A DNA stretch of 64,000 nt from Clostridia bacterium. GTDB lineage: Bacteria; Bacillota; Clostridia; Christensenellales; Borkfalkiaceae. The stretch spans positions 183,313 through 247,312 of the forward strand of contig JAFTWU010000017.1 of NCBI GenBank assembly GCA_017465145.1. Direction: 5' to 3'. The position numbers and the translations under genes were made by a program. Positions 44,865 to 53,727 of this stretch are shown here, piece by piece. Each line of letters begins with the position of its first letter. Position 1 is the first letter of the stretch. The notes under the pieces were generated by a model that had not been told where the DNA came from, searched no databases, and saw only the letters and a program-made list of their open reading frames with translations.

Positions 44865-44927
44865 GGGTGCAGATAAAATTTATAAGAAAAAAATTAACAG
44901 ATTATTTTTTATTGAATATAAATTTGG

Positions 44928-44957
44928 TTGAAATTATAAATAAAAAAGTGTTATTAT
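44928..44957 (+). promoter_or_regulatory. Sigma-A promoter for azlCD
   Basis: TTGAAA (44928-44933), 18-base spacer, TATTAT (44952-44957), 29 bases before the azlC ATG. Confidence 0.6.
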
Positions 44958-44986
44958 ATTTTCATAAAGAATTTAAGGGGCAAAAG

Positions 44987-45763
44987 ATGACTAAACTAAG
45001 TTTTAAACACGGTTTAAAAGACGGCATACCCATTGCGCTTGGGTATTTTGCCGTTTCTTTTGCTTTTGGCGTTTCCGTTGCTGGAAAAGGAATTCCTTGG
45101 TATATTGCAACCTTTATGTCGGCAAGCAATTTAACTTCGGCAGGTCAATTTGCAGGGGCGGAAATAGTTGCTGTATTAGGTTCGGTTTTTGGAATTTTAT
45201 TAACGCAATTAATAATTAATTCTAGATACTTTTTAATGAGTTTAACCTTGTCTCAACGACTTGATAGCAAGGTAAAATTTTTAGATAAAATATTAATGTC
45301 GTTTGGTATTACCGATGAGATTTTTGCCGTTGCAGTTGCTAGGGGCAAACCTATTACAAGAAATTATTTTTTAGGCTTAATGCTTTTACCTTTCTTATCT
45401 TGGACGTGTGGAACGTGCCTTGGCGCCGTTGCTGGTTACATTTTACCGAAAATCGTGCTAAAGTCTTTAGAAATTGCACTTTACGCTATGTTTATAGCAA
45501 TAGTTATACCTGCGGGGCTTGGTGATAAAAAGATTTTCTTTGTGGTTGGTGTAAGCGTTACGATAAGTTGTGTAATTTATTATTCACCCATTGATAATCA
45601 AACCTTAACACACCTATCTTGCATAATTTGTGCGGTTATTGCATCAATACTTGGCGCTATTTTCTTCCCTATAAAAATTAATGAAGAAAAGCATATTGAA
45701 ACAAGTTCTTCTAGCGAAAGCACTTCCCTTTCTATAAAGGAAAAGGGGGTGGAAAATGAGTAG
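44987..45763 (+). CDS. azlC: AzlC-family branched-chain amino acid exporter, large subunit
   Basis: About 258 residues, polytopic, opening with GLKDGIPIALGYFAVSFAFG, which is the AzlC signature. With AzlD it exports branched-chain amino acids. The ATG at 44987 is chosen because AAGGGG lies just upstream and the promoter falls inside the longer reading from 44867. The acidic Ser-rich C-terminal tail is extra. It overlaps azlD by eight bases. Confidence 0.93.
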   Translation: MTKLSFKHGLKDGIPIALGYFAVSFAFGVSVAGKGIPWYIATFMSASNLTSAGQFAGAEIVAVLGSVFGILLTQLIINSRYFLMSLTLSQRLDSKVKFLDKILMSFGITDEIFAVAVARGKPITRNYFLGLMLLPFLSWTCGTCLGAVAGYILPKIVLKSLEIALYAMFIAIVIPAGLGDKKIFFVVGVSVTISCVIYYSPIDNQTLTHLSCIICAVIASILGAIFFPIKINEEKHIETSSSSESTSLSIKEKGVENE

Positions 45764-46082
45764 AGAATTACACATGTTTTTACTTGTTGTGGCAATGGCG
45801 GGAATTACCTATTTAATAAGGGTTATCCCTATGATTTTATTTAAAAAGAAAATAAAATCTAACTTTATAAACAGTCTTTTATATTACGTACCATACGCAG
45901 TTTTATCAGCAATGACCTTCCCTGCTATCTTATACTCTTCTGGTAACGTAATTTCCGCGTCGATAGGAACGGCTGTAGCAATGCTTTGCGCATTTTTTAA
46001 GCGTTCACTAGTCGTTACTGCGCTTATTGCCTGCGCAACGGTTTTGATTTGCGAAGTATTTATAACTTACGTTTTTATTTAG
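45756..46082 (+). CDS. azlD: AzlD-family small subunit of branched-chain amino acid exporter
   Basis: 108 residues, three to four membrane helices. GITYLIRVIPMILFKKKI and YYVPYAVLSAMTFPAIL are family features. It is coupled to azlC by overlap. With the Leu T-box operon it suggests active handling of branched-chain amino acids in this strain. Confidence 0.93.
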   Translation: MSRELHMFLLVVAMAGITYLIRVIPMILFKKKIKSNFINSLLYYVPYAVLSAMTFPAILYSSGNVISASIGTAVAMLCAFFKRSLVVTALIACATVLICEVFITYVFI

Positions 46083-46092
46083 TAAAATAAAT

Positions 46093-46126
46093 AAGAAAAA
46101 GGATGCAGAATTGCATCCTTTTTTAT
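46093..46126. terminator. Bidirectional terminator between azlD and trmB
   Basis: AAAAAGGATGCA / TGCATCCTTTTTT hairpin with a four-base loop. Confidence 0.88.
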
Positions 46127-46130
46127 TGTT

Positions 46131-46802
46131 TTACTTAGACACTTTAGCGTAAAGACAATAGATTGGCATATTTAACGCCCTAAACTTACTTTCGTATTCG
46201 GTAACTATATTTTCCGCGTTGCCATTTTCAATTAAGTTAGAAACGTCTTTTACGTCAAAATTAAATTTTTCAAACTGACCAAATGAATAGTCGTAAAAAT
46301 CTTTATCATCGGTTTTTTGAAACACGAAACCATCTTTTGTTAAAAAATCTTTATAATTTTGTATACAACGGTCGCAAGTAAGTCTTCTGCCTTCGCTACC
46401 TTTTTGCGGAAATGGTGGAGAAAAATTAAGAAAAATTTTTGAAATGCTGTTTTCCTTAATATATCTTGGCAAATACTCTGCCCCACTATTGATAAAAAAT
46501 AGATTTTTAAGGTTTTCACCTTTAGCGTGTTCAGCAGCCATTACGATAATATTTTCTAAAAGTTCAACAGCAAGAAAATTTTCGTTTGGATATTTCTTTG
46601 CAAGGTTAATTATAAATCCGCCCTTGCCACAACCTACTTCTAAATTTACAGGATTATCGTTGCCAAATAACTTAGAATAATCTAAATATTCCTTAAACTT
46701 AACCGCTTCTTTTACGTTTAAAATGCTTTTATCGGGAACGATTACGTAATCTTTTACACCACTTAAGCGTTCATCTAAATGTTTTTTTCTTCTTATTCTC
46801 AT
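46131..46802 (-). CDS. trmB: tRNA (guanine-46-N7)-methyltransferase
   Basis: 223 residues with a Rossmann methyltransferase fold. LEVGCGKGGFIINLAKKYP binds SAM. KIFLNFSPPFPQKG corresponds to the TrmB FSDPWPK region, here with SPPFPQ, a substitution at the usual Asp-Pro-Trp. YESKF in the C-terminal part is characteristic. It methylates G46 in the tRNA variable loop. It is monocistronic and ends at the shared terminator. Confidence 0.93.
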   Translation of the reverse strand: MRIRRKKHLDERLSGVKDYVIVPDKSILNVKEAVKFKEYLDYSKLFGNDNPVNLEVGCGKGGFIINLAKKYPNENFLAVELLENIIVMAAEHAKGENLKNLFFINSGAEYLPRYIKENSISKIFLNFSPPFPQKGSEGRRLTCDRCIQNYKDFLTKDGFVFQKTDDKDFYDYSFGQFEKFNFDVKDVSNLIENGNAENIVTEYESKFRALNMPIYCLYAKVSK

Positions 46803-46892
46803 ATAAAATGCCTTTATTTTCCTTAGGACTTTGATTGTTATATTTATTTTAGCATTTATTTTAAAAAGTGTCTAATAATTGCCTTAAATTTG

Positions 46893-46921
46893 TTGCAAAA
46901 ATAAAAAAGTTGTGATAGAAT
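46893..46921 (+). promoter_or_regulatory. Sigma-A promoter for tRNA-Pro
   Basis: TTGCAA (46893-46898), 17-base spacer, TAGAAT (46916-46921). Confidence 0.72.
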
Positions 46922-46977
46922 AAAATGCGCAATGAGGTTAGATTTTTAACTTTTATTGCAATAACTGAATAACACGT

Positions 46978-47053
46978 CGGGGTATGGCGCAGTTGGTAGC
47001 GCGCTTGTCTGGGGGGCAAGAGGCCGTGAGTTCAAGTCTCGCTACTCCGACCA
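46978..47053 (+). tRNA. tRNA-Pro (anticodon GGG)
   Basis: 76 bases. Acceptor CGGGGTA/TACTCCG, anticodon loop CTGGGGG giving GGG, T-loop TTCAAGT and an encoded CCA end. Confidence 0.96.
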
Positions 47054-47060
47054 AAACTAT

Positions 47061-47095
47061 GAGTGGATATCTGAAGATATCCACTCATTTTTTTT
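47061..47095 (+). terminator. Terminator of tRNA-Pro
   Basis: GAGTGGATATC / GATATCCACTC perfect hairpin with TGAA loop and a run of eight T residues. It also abuts the stop of the convergent gene at 47094. Confidence 0.92.
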
Positions 47096-47891
47096 AGTAA
47101 CAAATTACATCTTTTTCCACAATTGAAATTGTTTCCTTAGAAATATTTTCTATATTAAGAATATACGCCTGATTCAATCTAGGGTTATAAATACCTATTT
47201 TATTAACACAACTAAATTCTTCTCTATTTGAATGTTGCCCCAATATCCAATACATCAATAATTGAAGCGTATGTTCTTTGTTTGGCTTATTTTTAGAAAC
47301 CTTAAAATCCCATATACAATCTTCAGTAAGATAATCACCATCTCCTGTATTGACAATCTTTGAATACCCAGGTTCAAATGTTGGACCAACTTTTACAAGC
47401 GGACCATTGTTCTCCAAAAATGATATACTTCTATTAACCATAACTCTAATGTTATTTATAGTTGATTTATCTGGAAAAATATCGCTAGCTAATGGAGCAG
47501 TCAATGCCAAGATAGGGGTCGCTCTGCGCCATACATCATACGAACAAGCCTTACACGCAGCTATAATTGATTCGTCATCCAAACCTTTTACCTTTGATAA
47601 AAGACTATCAATAGAAACTCCTTTTAATTTATCATGTTTACGTTGATCTTCGCCCAACCACATAATTCTAAATTCATACCCTTGAAATGAAATACTAAAA
47701 GCACGTAAGACATCTTTAGTCAGCATAAATCTTGTTAAATAATCTACAACCAAACCAATAAGTTGTGGAGGAAGATTTTCTTCGTAAAGCTCTTTATCAT
47801 CATTAAAACTTTTCAAAGTAAATTGCTCAAGTTTTACATATCCTCCTCTTGGCTGACTAATTTCATGGATTCTTTTTGTTACACTACTCAT
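47094..47891 (-). CDS. PD-(D/E)XK (RecB-like) nuclease-fold protein, function unknown
   Basis: 265 residues. The C-terminal part carries the RecB-nuclease motif series GDGDYL (183-188), WDFKVSK (194-200) and QLLMYW (210-215), that is, D / DxK / QxxxY. The N-terminal 120 residues are of unknown fold. The AT-rich base composition and codon use look looser than in the neighbouring housekeeping genes, and no partner gene is nearby. It lies tail-to-tail with tRNA-Pro. It might be a defence or mobile-element remnant. GGAG lies before the ATG. Confidence 0.75.
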   Translation of the reverse strand: MSSVTKRIHEISQPRGGYVKLEQFTLKSFNDDKELYEENLPPQLIGLVVDYLTRFMLTKDVLRAFSISFQGYEFRIMWLGEDQRKHDKLKGVSIDSLLSKVKGLDDESIIAACKACSYDVWRRATPILALTAPLASDIFPDKSTINNIRVMVNRSISFLENNGPLVKVGPTFEPGYSKIVNTGDGDYLTEDCIWDFKVSKNKPNKEHTLQLLMYWILGQHSNREEFSCVNKIGIYNPRLNQAYILNIENISKETISIVEKDVICY

Positions 47892-48001
47892 AAAAAACTC
47901 CTTTTTTACATAAAATATAACGGAATCCTGTCAGTTTCTGTCATATTTAAGAAAAACTATTATTTTTTTGCATTAAAAACCAAAATAATATAATAAAATC
48001 A

Positions 48002-48034
48002 TAAAAGCATCCAAAAAATCGGATGCTTTATTTA
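48002..48034 (-). terminator. Terminator of the dcw cluster after ftsZ
   Basis: AAAGCATCC / GGATGCTTT hairpin followed by T residues on the minus strand, 18 bases after the ftsZ stop. Confidence 0.85.
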
Positions 48035-48051
48035 TATAAACTATTTAATCT

Positions 48052-49290
48052 CTATTTTTTGCCGCGAAGTCTTCTCATAAACGCGGGGATACCCTTGCCC
48101 TTTACTTCGGGTTCTTCAACGGGTGTGCTTTCAACCACGGGAGTAACGGGAACGTCAAACACTTCTGGTGCAACGCTTACTTGTTGAACAGCGGGTTGTT
48201 CAAAAGCTACGTTATTTGCTTGCATCTTTTTTTCTTCGTTTTCAATAGTACGAAGAAGTGGTGGCAAGGTAGAATCTTCTGCATCTTCAAAAGCCATTGA
48301 CATAGGTTTTTGAACGTTTGATTTAGCACCGACGCCTTGTGGCGCAAAACCTGTTGCTATAACGGTAATTTTAATTTCTTCCGCAAGAGTTTCGTCAATG
48401 GTTTCACCAAAGATAATATTTGCAGAAGGGTCAATAACCGTTTGAACTAAAGTAGCGGCTTCTCTTACTTCGTCAAGACCAAGGTCTCTACCACCCGTAA
48501 TATTAAGAATAAGTGCTTTTGCGCCTTCAATAGTAGTTTCAAGTAAAGGACTGCTGATTGCTTGTTTAACTGCTTCAACAACTCTGCCCTCGCCTTTTGC
48601 TCTACCGATACCCATATGTGCTAAGCCTTGGTTGCTCATAACCGTCTTAACGTCTGCAAAGTCAAGGTTGATAAGTGAAGGCGTTGCAATTAAATCAACG
48701 ATACCAACGATACCTTGTTTAAGCATATCGTCTGCAACCTTAAACGCATCTAACATACCGATATTTTTGGGTAAAAATTGTAAAAGTTTATCGTTAGGGA
48801 TAACAACCAAAGTGTCAACGTATTTTTTAAGGTTAGCAATACCTTGGTTAGCGTTATCGTTTCTAACTCTACCTTCAAAAGAGAATGGTTTGGTAACAAC
48901 CGCAATGGTTAAAATGCCCATATCTCTTGCAATACGTGCAATAACAGGTGCTGCACCCGTACCGGTGCCACCACCCATACCTGCTGCAATAAATAAAAGG
49001 TCGGTTCCTTGTAATGCGGCAGAAATTGCGTCTTTAGATTCTTCAGCAGCGGCTTCGCCCACGCTTGGGTTACTACCTGCGCCAAGACCTTTCGTTAAAA
49101 CGTCACCGATTTGCAAGTGATTATCCGTTTTAGAAAGCCTTAAAGCTTGTCTATCCGTATTTACAGCGATAAATTCAGCTGACGTAATGTTTGATTCTAT
49201 CATGCTGTTGATGGCATTACAACCGCCACCGCCTACACCCATTACTCTGATTACCGCCTGACCGGTAACGTAACTATCTTGACCGTACAT
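48052..49290 (-). CDS. ftsZ: Cell division protein FtsZ
   Basis: 412-residue tubulin-like GTPase that forms the division ring. The GTP-binding loop GMGGGTGTGAAP is near residues 103-114, with the T7 loop region NLDFADVKTVM. A variable linker of about 70 residues precedes the conserved C-terminal peptide IPAFMRRLRGKK, which binds FtsA and other partners. GGAGG lies before the ATG. It is the last gene of the dcw cluster. Confidence 0.99.
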   Translation of the reverse strand: MYGQDSYVTGQAVIRVMGVGGGGCNAINSMIESNITSAEFIAVNTDRQALRLSKTDNHLQIGDVLTKGLGAGSNPSVGEAAAEESKDAISAALQGTDLLFIAAGMGGGTGTGAAPVIARIARDMGILTIAVVTKPFSFEGRVRNDNANQGIANLKKYVDTLVVIPNDKLLQFLPKNIGMLDAFKVADDMLKQGIVGIVDLIATPSLINLDFADVKTVMSNQGLAHMGIGRAKGEGRVVEAVKQAISSPLLETTIEGAKALILNITGGRDLGLDEVREAATLVQTVIDPSANIIFGETIDETLAEEIKITVIATGFAPQGVGAKSNVQKPMSMAFEDAEDSTLPPLLRTIENEEKKMQANNVAFEQPAVQQVSVAPEVFDVPVTPVVESTPVEEPEVKGKGIPAFMRRLRGKK

Positions 49291-49362
49291 TATTTTTCCT
49301 CCAAAAATGTGTTAATTAAGAATTTTTTGCGCCTAAATTATATAAAGTTGCGCTTGTTTGTA

Positions 49363-50472
49363 TTACTGTTCTAACGCCAAATCTAATAAAGAAAGGGACG
49401 CTGAACGGATAGGTTCATCTAAAAGTGGAACGTTTGGTGCAATTACTTCTACAACACAACCAAGTCTATTTGAAATGTGTTCTTTAGCACCGCGAATATA
49501 ACTTATGCCACCGCCCGTTACCATTAGTGGAACGTAGTCGGGGATATTTATATTAGGACTTTCGGTAATTTCAGAAACAAAACCGCAAAGGGTATCTAAA
49601 CAATACCTTATCGTATCAATAAGTTCATCAATGCTATAGTAAGCGCTACCGTCTAGCGATATAACGTCCATAGCACCACGACCCGTTTTTCTGCTTAAGT
49701 TAACTTTGCGCTTTAGTTTTTCCGCTTCTTCAAAGTCAATATCGTATTTTTCAGCAAGAGATGCGGTAAAATAGCCACCGCCAAAGTCGAACGATTTTTC
49801 GTAAATCAACCCGTCGCCACGGATAACTGAAAAGCTTGTGGTAATATAGCCAACGTCTAAAATAACGGCAATTCTATCACGCATTTCAGGGTCAACTAAA
49901 TAAATCGCTTGAGCAAGAGAAGTTGAAACGAATTCTACGTTTTCTATGCCTGCTGATTTTAACACCGGCTTAACCGCTTGAATAAAATAGTTATCGCAAA
50001 GAACGAAAGATAAAATGCCTTTTAATATTTCACTTTCTTCGCCAACGGGGTTCATAAGTCTTCTTGCATCGTCAAGTTCGTAAACAACGGGCGAGCGATT
50101 AATAAGGGTATATTTTGCGCCCTGCATAACGAAAGATGCATCGTATAACTTGTCCAAATCTTCGTCGTCAATTTTCTTCTTTTTGGGGAAGGAAATTTGA
50201 CTGTTTTTCACAACGACGTTAGTAAACGCGGCGGGAACGCCAACGAATACTACGGGAACTTCGCCATGGAAAGATTTTTTAATACTGTCGGCAGCGGAAA
50301 AAAGGGCTTTTTTAAGGCTTTCAATACCAAGGAAAGCACCTTCTGCAAAACCATCGTATTCAAAATAAGAATTACTTTTGATAACGAAAGTGCGGTTAAT
50401 TCCCCTTTCACCCGTTAACGCCGTTACCCTAGATGAGCCAACGTCTATTACGGCAACTTGTTTCTTTTGCAT
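49363..50472 (-). CDS. ftsA: Cell division protein FtsA (short form)
   Basis: 369 residues of the actin-like FtsA fold: AVIDVGSSRVTALTG, a 1C-type domain near 85-160, VILDVGYITTSFSVIRG and MVTGGGISYIRGA. It tethers FtsZ to the membrane in other bacteria. It is about 50-70 residues shorter than typical FtsA and ends at LLDLALEQ without an obvious C-terminal amphipathic helix. AGGTG lies before the ATG. It lies between ftsQ and ftsZ. Confidence 0.92.
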   Translation of the reverse strand: MQKKQVAVIDVGSSRVTALTGERGINRTFVIKSNSYFEYDGFAEGAFLGIESLKKALFSAADSIKKSFHGEVPVVFVGVPAAFTNVVVKNSQISFPKKKKIDDEDLDKLYDASFVMQGAKYTLINRSPVVYELDDARRLMNPVGEESEILKGILSFVLCDNYFIQAVKPVLKSAGIENVEFVSTSLAQAIYLVDPEMRDRIAVILDVGYITTSFSVIRGDGLIYEKSFDFGGGYFTASLAEKYDIDFEEAEKLKRKVNLSRKTGRGAMDVISLDGSAYYSIDELIDTIRYCLDTLCGFVSEITESPNINIPDYVPLMVTGGGISYIRGAKEHISNRLGCVVEVIAPNVPLLDEPIRSASLSLLDLALEQ

Positions 50473-50482
50473 AAAATCACCT

Positions 50483-51259
50483 TTATTTTTTTGTTACGGC
50501 AACGTCTATAAGCCCAGAATCTTTCAAAATATAAACTTTTACGTTGCAGTCCGCTTTAACAAAATCACTTTGAGAGTCGTAAACGACTAGTGCGGTTTTT
50601 ATTTGAAGAACACCGCGGTCTATTGCGTTAATAACTTTAAGAGAGCCACCGGAATACATATCGAAATCCGCCCCTCTATCCATACGAGAACCCGTATTAA
50701 CGGTAACGCGACTTACCCTATCGTATAAATCGATAGACCTTGCCATTTCTAGCACGCAGTTAAACAATTTGTCGTCAACCGTTTTAAGATAGTTACCAAC
50801 CGTTGCGTTAACGATAGATTCTTCGCCGATATAACTGTGGAAATCAAGTTCGATAATATCGCGAGAAGACGCACCGTCAAAATCAATTAGAGCAACCTTA
50901 TTTAATATAAAACCCGATTCGTCTAAAAGATAAACGCTATCTCCGTGTTCTAAGTAAAAAACTTCTTTTCTTTCTTCTACTTTAATTTGCAACACGTTAG
51001 GATATTTCTTTTCAACTGAAGTTACCTTAAAATAGGGGTTATCTTCTACAACTGAATATACTTTATCCGTTTTGAAAAATAAAATGTTTTCGCCAACGTA
51101 GTTATCTAGTTTAGTTTGAATAGCGGAAGTATCTGTGTTATCCGCAACGGTATAAGATACGCTTACTTTATTGATGGAAAAAAGAAAGTAGCACGAAAAA
51201 AGCGCGCATATTAAAAATGCAACGACTATTAACGCAACAAACGCTTTCTTTGCCTTCAT
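50483..51259 (-). CDS. ftsQ: Cell division protein FtsQ/DivIB
   Basis: 258 residues with one N-terminal membrane helix (about 6-28) and a POTRA domain (FSINKVSVSYTVADN... LQIKVEERKEVFYLEHG). A beta domain ends near residue 240. It forms the septal complex with FtsL and DivIC, the latter encoded at 27699-27971. It lies between murA and ftsA. Confidence 0.9.
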   Translation of the reverse strand: MKAKKAFVALIVVAFLICALFSCYFLFSINKVSVSYTVADNTDTSAIQTKLDNYVGENILFFKTDKVYSVVEDNPYFKVTSVEKKYPNVLQIKVEERKEVFYLEHGDSVYLLDESGFILNKVALIDFDGASSRDIIELDFHSYIGEESIVNATVGNYLKTVDDKLFNCVLEMARSIDLYDRVSRVTVNTGSRMDRGADFDMYSGGSLKVINAIDRGVLQIKTALVVYDSQSDFVKADCNVKVYILKDSGLIDVAVTKK

Positions 51260-51286
51260 AAGTAATTTATCCTATCCTTAAAATTT

Positions 51287-52534
51287 TTATTTTCGTTTTA
51301 TATCTGCACCGAGTCCGCGCAACTTTTCATCCATTTTATAATAACCACGGTCAATATGAAAAACTTCGTTTACCGTGGTTTTACCACGAGCTGATAGCCC
51401 CGCCAAAACGAGTGCAGCACCACCGCGCAAATCACGAGCTTTAACACAAGCGCCGTGTAAATTTTTTACACCGTTAACGATTGCCGTGCGACCTTTAACC
51501 GTGATATCAGCACCCATCTTAATTAAATCTGCAACGTGGTTAAAACGCATTTCAAAAACGTTTTCAGAAATAACGGACGTACCGCTACAAATGGTTGCAA
51601 GTGCCATTGCAGGTGCTTGAAGGTCCGTTGGAAAAAATGGATACGGGCCCGTTTCAAAAGACATATTCTTTCTTGTGCCCGAACTTTTCACGTATATTAT
51701 ATCATCTTTTATACTTGTAATACAAGTATTATCGCAAATTTTATGTAGAATTAATGAAATATTTTCGGCATTTACCCCCCTAATTTCCACTTCTCCGCCA
51801 CACATAGCGGTTGCAAGCAAGTAAGTGCCCGCTTCTATTCTATCGGGTATGGGTTTATAGTAAGTTCCGTGCAGTTTTTTTACGCCGTTTATTACTATAT
51901 GTGAATTGTCCTTAAAGCGAATATTTGCACCCATTGTGTTTAGACAACATATAAGGTCAAACACTTCTGGCTCTTTCGCAGGATTATGTATTATCGTTTC
52001 ACCTAGCCCCGTTGCAGATGCTAAAATAACGTTTTCAGTTGCACCAACAGATGGAAAATCTAAATACACGTCTTTGCCGTAAATTCTTTCCGCCGTGCAA
52101 ATAATTTCATCGCCAAATTCAGTTACGGTTGCACCTAGAGTAGATAATGCGGAAAGGTGCATATCTATTGGTCTTATACCTATATCGCATCCGCCTGGGT
52201 AACATAATTTTGCCTTTTTTGCACGCGCGATAAGTGGACCAAGCAAAAAGACGGAAGACCTTAAAACACCCGTAAGTGATGACGGTGCCGAATAGCCGTT
52301 AAAACCGCTTGCGTTAACTATTAAATTTTCATTTTGAAATTTACATTTTACACCAAGATGTTCTAAAAGTTTAATCATATTTAGAACGTCGAAAATTCTT
52401 GGACAGTCTTTAATTACCACTTCTTCATCGGTTAAAACGGTAGCGGCAAGTATGGGCAAAACGGAATTTTTTGCACTTTCAATTTTAACAACACCGTTAA
52501 GCCGCCTGCCACCGCTAATTACGTATTTTTCCAT
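51287..52534 (-). CDS. murA: UDP-N-acetylglucosamine 1-carboxyvinyltransferase
   Basis: 415 residues, EPSP-synthase-like fold. The catalytic Cys116 is in YPGGCDIGIRPIDMHL, with KIESAKNSVLPILAA at the substrate site. It performs the first committed step of peptidoglycan precursor synthesis. The Cys indicates the fosfomycin-sensitive type. It occupies the place where murG-murC usually stand in dcw clusters. Confidence 0.97.
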   Translation of the reverse strand: MEKYVISGGRRLNGVVKIESAKNSVLPILAATVLTDEEVVIKDCPRIFDVLNMIKLLEHLGVKCKFQNENLIVNASGFNGYSAPSSLTGVLRSSVFLLGPLIARAKKAKLCYPGGCDIGIRPIDMHLSALSTLGATVTEFGDEIICTAERIYGKDVYLDFPSVGATENVILASATGLGETIIHNPAKEPEVFDLICCLNTMGANIRFKDNSHIVINGVKKLHGTYYKPIPDRIEAGTYLLATAMCGGEVEIRGVNAENISLILHKICDNTCITSIKDDIIYVKSSGTRKNMSFETGPYPFFPTDLQAPAMALATICSGTSVISENVFEMRFNHVADLIKMGADITVKGRTAIVNGVKNLHGACVKARDLRGGAALVLAGLSARGKTTVNEVFHIDRGYYKMDEKLRGLGADIKRK

Positions 52535-52587
52535 AGATATCCCCTTTTTAGAAAAGTCAAAGATATATTATTTTATGGAAAGATAGC

Positions 52588-53727
52588 CTAAAAGGTGTCC
52601 TTTGCTTGTTTACTTATATTAAAAAGCACCCCCATTTCCGCCATAAAAATAATAATTGAAGTATTCCCGCTAGACACTAGTGGTAACGGCAAGCCCGTGG
52701 GCGGAATGCTACCCGTAACTACAAGAACGTTAACTATCGCTTGTATACCGAATATCATACTTATCCCCACCGCTAAAACGTAGCCGAAAACGTTATTCGA
52801 TTTTGATGCTATTTTAAGTCCGCGGAAGATTATAAAACCAATTAGCGCAAAGAAAAATATCATACCGACAAAGCCTATTTCTTCGCCGATAACTGAAAGA
52901 ATAAAATCAGATTCGGCAAAGGGTAAAAAGGCGTATTTTTGGCGCGAATTAAATAGCCCTACACCAAACCAACCGCCCGAACCTAGCGCATATAACGATT
53001 GAATAAGTTGATATCCTTCGCCTTTAGGGTTAGACCACGGGTTAAGAAATGCCGCTAGGCGCGAAAGTCTATACGGTTCTGCAAAAATTAAGCCTACCGC
53101 CCCTATTAACGCGGGTACAATTATTAATAAAAAACTTTTAATTTTAAGTCCTGATGCAAATAGTATCGTAAGCATAAGCGCGGCTACACACACCGTTATT
53201 GACATATTCGGCTCTAAAATAATAAGCAAACACGTTACACCGCCATATAATAAAATAGGCAAAATTCCTAAAAAAGATTTGGGTTTTTCGGGGTTTTTAG
53301 AAACATAGGTTGCGCAAAACAAAATAAGTGCGAATTTTGCAATTTCTGATGGTTGAATAGTAAACGCGCCAAGCCCTAGCCACCGCTTTGCACCATACAT
53401 TTCTATCCCTAACCCTGGAACAAAAACTAGCCCTAATAACACAAGTGAAATTATTGCAAGCGGAATTGTTAATTTAATAAGTTTGTTATAGTCAAATATT
53501 GCAGCAGCTGTCATTGCCACGATACCGAGCATAATGCCGATTACTTGTTTTTTTACAAAGTAAAAAGCGTCGCCATAGGTTGCTAAGGCGGAATAATTGC
53601 TTGCCGAATATATAAAAACCGTTCCCACTATTGCGAGAACGGTTACCGCGATTACTAAAAAAATATCTCCCCTATTTTTACGCCCTTTACGTAACCGCTT
53701 ATCGAATAAATTTATTTTTTGTTTCAA
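52588..53727 (-). CDS. ftsW: SEDS-family septal glycosyltransferase FtsW
   Basis: 379 residues with ten membrane helices. SASNYSALATYGDAFYFVKKQ, FNPWSNPKGEGYQLIQSLYA (starting with L in this protein) and the C-terminal TGLPLPLVSSGNTSIIIFM are SEDS hallmarks. It polymerises lipid II together with the class B PBP encoded upstream. SpoVE is the close alternative, but the dcw position favours FtsW. It overlaps murD by four bases. Confidence 0.93.
   Translation of the reverse strand: MKQKINLFDKRLRKGRKNRGDIFLVIAVTVLAIVGTVFIYSASNYSALATYGDAFYFVKKQVIGIMLGIVAMTAAAIFDYNKLIKLTIPLAIISLVLLGLVFVPGLGIEMYGAKRWLGLGAFTIQPSEIAKFALILFCATYVSKNPEKPKSFLGILPILLYGGVTCLLIILEPNMSITVCVAALMLTILFASGLKIKSFLLIIVPALIGAVGLIFAEPYRLSRLAAFLNPWSNPKGEGYQLIQSLYALGSGGWFGVGLFNSRQKYAFLPFAESDFILSVIGEEIGFVGMIFFFALIGFIIFRGLKIASKSNNVFGYVLAVGISMIFGIQAIVNVLVVTGSIPPTGLPLPLVSSGNTSIIIFMAEMGVLFNISKQAKDTF

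Noticed and set aside
46978-47891. Integrated element at tRNA-Pro
   Set aside because: No integrase and no duplicated tRNA 3' end were found nearby. Only one unusual gene is present, so an attachment site cannot be claimed.
48632-49120. 162-codon plus-strand ORF opposite ftsZ
   Set aside because: It is antisense to conserved FtsZ sequence; an artefact of codon bias.
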